Shown: positions 7,910 to 10,227 of the stretch, one piece after another
Position numbering within the stretch: position 1 is the first letter of the stretch
Layout: each line of letters opens with the position of its first letter
Assembly (NCBI GenBank): GCA_015489035.1
Contig: WFMP01000038.1
Location: 1-10,227, forward strand
Direction of reading: 5' to 3'
Source: Candidatus Altimarinota bacterium
GTDB lineage: Bacteria > Patescibacteriota > Gracilibacteria > Absconditabacterales > Absconditicoccaceae
Length of the DNA: 10,227 nucleotides
Program-made: the position numbers and the translations under genes
The notes under the pieces: model-generated
What the model saw: only the letters and a program-made list of their open reading frames with translations
Databases searched by the model: none
Told to the model about the DNA's origin: nothing

Positions 7910-8725
7910 ATGAAAATTTTTTATCAATGAGAAAAATGAGCATATTCACATATTGTTTCAAATGAGATTTCCAAATTTTATAAAGTTGCTGAAGAAAATA
8001 TAATTTGATGTTTTTCTTTTCAAGATATGTTTGATAATATGGAAAAAGAAAATGGAATTGCTGTAGTTCCGATTGAAAATTCTTATGCAGGTAGTGTTTA
8101 TGAAAATTTTAATATTTTATCAAAAGGGGGGTTTAAAATTGTTTGAGAGTGTTATTTACCTATTTCTCATTGTTTGTTATCAACTTCTTCTGATAAAAAG
8201 ATAATAAAAAAAGTATATTCTCATTATCAGGCACTTATGCAATGTGAAAAATATTTAAAAAAGAGAAACTTGCAACCAATTATTTTTTGAGATACGGCTT
8301 GATCTGCAAAATATATTAAGGAGCAAAATAATAATGAATTAGCTTCTGTTTCTTCTAAATTAGCTTGAGAGATTTATTGATTAAATGTTTTGAATGAAAA
8401 TATAAATGATCAAGACGGTAATACTACGAGATTTTTTATTGTGGTTTCTAAAAATTTAGAAATTAAAAATTATTCAAATAATTGAAAAATGTCTATTTTA
8501 TTTAAAGTGAAAGATGTATCTGCAGTTTTGTATAAATGCCTTGGAGCATTCGCGACACAGAACATAAATTTAACAAAAATAGAGTCTTTATCTACAAAAG
8601 AAAATCAATTTGAGTATATGTTTTGGTTGGATTTTAAAATCCCTAAACATAAAAAACAATTAGATGATGCATTACAAGAATTATTCTATTTTGCGAAGGA
8701 TATTAAGATTTTATGAAAATATTAA
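7910..8725 (+). CDS. pheA: Prephenate dehydratase with ACT domain
   Basis: The enzyme turns prephenate into phenylpyruvate, the committed step to phenylalanine. The 271-aa length fits the monofunctional form. The N-terminus MKIFYQGEKGAYSH matches the family start (glycines as TGA). VVPIENSYAGSV is the conserved 'PiENs..G.v' motif, and DGNTTRFF at residues 169-176 holds the catalytic threonine (T173) and the TRF signature. An ACT domain follows from about residue 185. It keeps the fold pattern (INLTKIES at 218-226) but has lost both phenylalanine-binding signatures: the usual GALV region reads SAVL, and ESRP reads ESLS at 225-228. Feedback control may thus be relaxed or changed (inference). 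No other aromatic pathway gene is nearby. The gene has its own candidate promoter, and a second promoter for the next gene lies 9 bp after its stop. Confidence 0.93.
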
Positions 8726-8733
8726 ATTTAGAA

Positions 8734-8761
8734 TTGAAAAAAATATTTAACTTTTTATACT
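8734..8761 (+). promoter_or_regulatory. Candidate promoter for the HPF-like gene
   Basis: TTGAAA (8734-8739) and TATACT (8756-8761) are separated by 16 bp in the 69-bp gap after pheA. The start would be near 8768 with a leader of about 27 bases. No terminator separates pheA from this gene, so read-through from pheA is also likely. Confidence 0.5.
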
Positions 8762-8794
8762 ACATCTACATTTATATATTAATTTAAAACAAAA

Positions 8795-9130
8795 ATGATA
8801 AATTCACTAAAAGTAAATAATATTGAAGTAAAAATAAACCATAAAATTGAAGGTTTAGAACAACCTATAAAAGATACTATTTCAGATTTAATACAAAAAT
8901 GATTTGAAAATAAATTAGATACTTATTTAAAGAAATATGTAGATGAAAATAATAAAGAAGTTCATCTTAATTTACTTGTAGAAAAAACATCTAAATGAAC
9001 ATATAATTGAAACTTTAATTTAAAAGTTGGAAATGAAAATGTTATTTATAAAAGAGAATGATTTGAAAATGTATTAGATCTAGTAAATCATTTCTTTACA
9101 CATTGTAAGGAAGAGTTTAGTAAAAAATAA
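8795..9130 (+). CDS. Probable ribosome hibernation factor, HPF/RaiA-like
   Basis: The 111-aa protein has the size and order of elements of short HPF/YfiA proteins. A beta strand (LKVNNIEVKIN) leads into a long helix (IKDTISDLIQKGFENKLDTYLKKY), then two to three strands (EVHLNLLVEKTS, TYNGNFNLKV) and a final helix (FENVLDLVNHFFTHCKEEF). This beta-alpha-beta-beta-beta-alpha layout, with the basic first helix and a last helix beginning after a 'Y..E.F..vlDlv' segment, resembles the family, in which the final region reads 'D.y.AId...'. HPF/RaiA proteins bind the small ribosomal subunit at the decoding centre in slow growth. The match is structural rather than by a diagnostic motif, so another small alpha-beta protein is possible. 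It has its own promoter and is followed by an unusual 3' region with palindromes and a terminator. Confidence 0.55.
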
Positions 9131-9148
9131 AACTATAGAATTACAGGA

Positions 9149-9244
9149 TAAGTCCGGATTTAAATTTTAAATTTTTTAAGTTAGTAATTTATTGCTTTTA
9201 TAGAAATAATAGACAAATAAATTATTTTATAAAGTCCGGACTTT
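9149..9244. repeat. Two CCGG-centred palindromic elements
   Basis: AAGTCCGGA occurs at 9150-9158 and again at 9232-9240. The second copy is part of a perfect 14-bp palindrome, AAAGTCCGGACTTT (9231-9244). The first copy is near-palindromic (TAAGTCCGGATTTA, 9149-9162). In RNA the first copy can pair with 9235-9243 over 9 bp, closing a 76-base loop. The GC-rich cores stand out against nearly pure A/T surroundings. Confidence 0.6.
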
Positions 9245-9296
9245 GTATTTATGAGTCAGGCAAATAAAAATATCTGGATATATTATTGTAGTTATG

Positions 9297-9326
9297 CTAG
9301 CTGATTTAATTTAGCTAGTTTTTTTT
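9297..9326 (+). terminator. Rho-independent terminator after the HPF-like gene
   Basis: CTAGCTGA (9297-9304) pairs with TTAGCTAG (9311-9318), eight pairs including one G-T, around the loop TTTAAT, and is followed by eight T residues. It lies 166 bases after the stop codon, so the transcript has a long 3' tail containing the CCGG palindromes. Confidence 0.75.
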
Positions 9327-9352
9327 GACAAAAATATATTTTTAATTACAAT
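9325..9352 (+). promoter_or_regulatory. Promoter for the LysM gene
   Basis: A consensus -35 box TTGACA (9325-9330) and a good -10 box TACAAT (9347-9352) are separated by 16 bp. The -35 box begins in the T run of the preceding terminator. The start would be near 9359, giving a leader of about 28 bases before the ATG at 9387. Confidence 0.55.
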
Positions 9353-9386
9353 TAAATTATTATTTATTAGATAAATTAAATTATTG

Positions 9387-10227
9387 ATGGTAGAAAATTT
9401 ATGACCGAAATTTGAAAAGCAGTATGATCCAGATGGTTATGTTGTGAAAGAATGAGATACCTCTTTTTCTATTTTAAATTGAATGTTAAAAGAAGATTGA
9501 ATTAGTGATAGATATAAAAATCTTGTAAATAAATTGGTTCATGAATATCCAGAATTATCAAAGATAAAACTTTGAGATAAAATTACTCTTTTGCAACAAG
9601 ATCCTAATCAAATACAAGTTATTTATGATACAAAAAAATGAAGAAAAGTGTATTTTTTAAATTCAGCAGATAATAGAGTATTTTCTTTGGAAGACAAACA
9701 AAAGGAAGTGTTAGGTAATTCAAAATGATGATTAGATAATCTTAGACAATGAATATTAAAAGAATTATCTGAAAATTTAAATCCAGAATTAGAAACTATA
9801 AGAAGTGATATAATTAAATTTTTATCATCAGATAAATTTACACTGGATGATAATAATAAGCTTTTTGGTTATCAAAATACTCTATATCATCATGAATATA
9901 AAAATAATAAGATTGCTATAGAATATAGAAAAGTTATAGATGTTTTAACCTTATCTTGAGATGTGAAAGAAAAAGATGCAGAAAGTACTATTTCAAAAGT
10001 TTTTGGAGACCCTGATATAACAAAAGCTACTAAGATTAGATTAGCAAAATGTTTGAGAGAAACTTTCTTTGGATATCTAACTACTAATGTTGGTGATGGT
10101 TATGTTTCAGATCCTTGAAAATGAGTAAAAATAACGAATTATCTTACAAATAAATTTCCTAAATACAATTTTGATAACTTTGTCATGGTTTCAGATCCTG
10201 AATGATGAGAAGTTATTTATACAAATA
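9387..10227 (+). CDS. LysM-domain protein, N-terminal part (runs off the window)
   Basis: The 280 visible residues begin with a LysM-like module at residues 18-68: GYVVKEGDTSFSIL, then after a helical stretch IKLGDKITL, matching the family pattern 'Y.V..GDt...I ... i..Gd.i.l'. LysM modules bind N-acetylglucosamine polymers such as peptidoglycan. The rest has no recognisable domain and is charged and mainly helical, with two SDP segments (SDPGKG, SDPEGGE) near the visible end. There is no signal peptide or membrane segment, so it may stay inside the cell, be exported by another route, or use LysM as a structural module. The ATG at 9387 fits the promoter and the module; the next in-frame ATG is after the LysM glycine motif. 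It continues past the window, so its full architecture is unknown. Confidence 0.75.

Noticed and set aside
8489..8716. Separate small ACT-domain gene
   Set aside because: It is the C-terminal ACT domain of pheA; the apparent stop before it is a TGA glycine codon.
9231..9244. AAAGTCCGGACT resembles the conserved GAAAGUCCGG strand of RNase P RNA
   Set aside because: The region before the terminator is far too short for RNase P RNA and lacks its matching 3' strand; the palindrome explains the match.

Overview
The window reads as chromosome of an uncultivated Patescibacteria (CPR) member that uses genetic code 25 (UGA = glycine), most likely Absconditabacteria (SR1) or Gracilibacteria. The DNA is very AT-rich. 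Almost every gene is broken by in-frame TGA when read with the standard code, yet becomes a full-length recognisable protein when TGA is glycine. TGA falls on invariant glycines of MurC, TrxB, QueA, PheA and SLH/PKD domains. All clear arginines are AGA/AGG. The five in-frame CGA/CGG codons include one on the signature tryptophan of a PKD domain, so CGA/CGG may mean Trp here, which would favour Absconditabacteria.

Layout. (1) 1-353, minus: 5' part of murC, divergent from (2) a plus-strand operon trxB (482-1411), a membrane-anchored coiled-coil protein (1412-1858) and queA (1906-3063), closed by a terminator at 3077-3103. (3) 3144-4628, plus: an M23 peptidase gene whose reading frame breaks at an A7 run and continues in another frame as three SLH-like repeats, then as a decayed tail. 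(4) A bidirectional terminator at 4678-4703. (5) A minus-strand two-gene operon read from 7816 to 4711: a secreted 272-aa protein of unknown family, then a 752-aa protein with three membrane segments, an EF-hand-like loop and two C-terminal PKD domains. (6) Plus strand again: pheA (prephenate dehydratase, 7910-8725), an HPF/RaiA-like protein (8795-9130), a 3' region with two CCGG-centred palindromes and a terminator, then a LysM-containing protein (9387 to the window end).

Theme. The window is rich in envelope functions: peptidoglycan synthesis (MurC), hydrolysis (M23), wall binding (SLH, LysM) and a membrane-anchored PKD surface protein with a secreted partner. Known relatives live attached to host bacteria, so these may serve surface attachment or wall remodelling (inference). 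The rest is housekeeping: redox (TrxB), tRNA queuosine (QueA) and ribosome hibernation (HPF-like).

Expression signals. No start codon has a recognisable Shine-Dalgarno sequence. Five candidate promoters share a TTGNNN -35 box, a 16-bp spacer and an AT-rich -10 box. No tRNA, rRNA, CRISPR array, insertion sequence or phage gene was seen.
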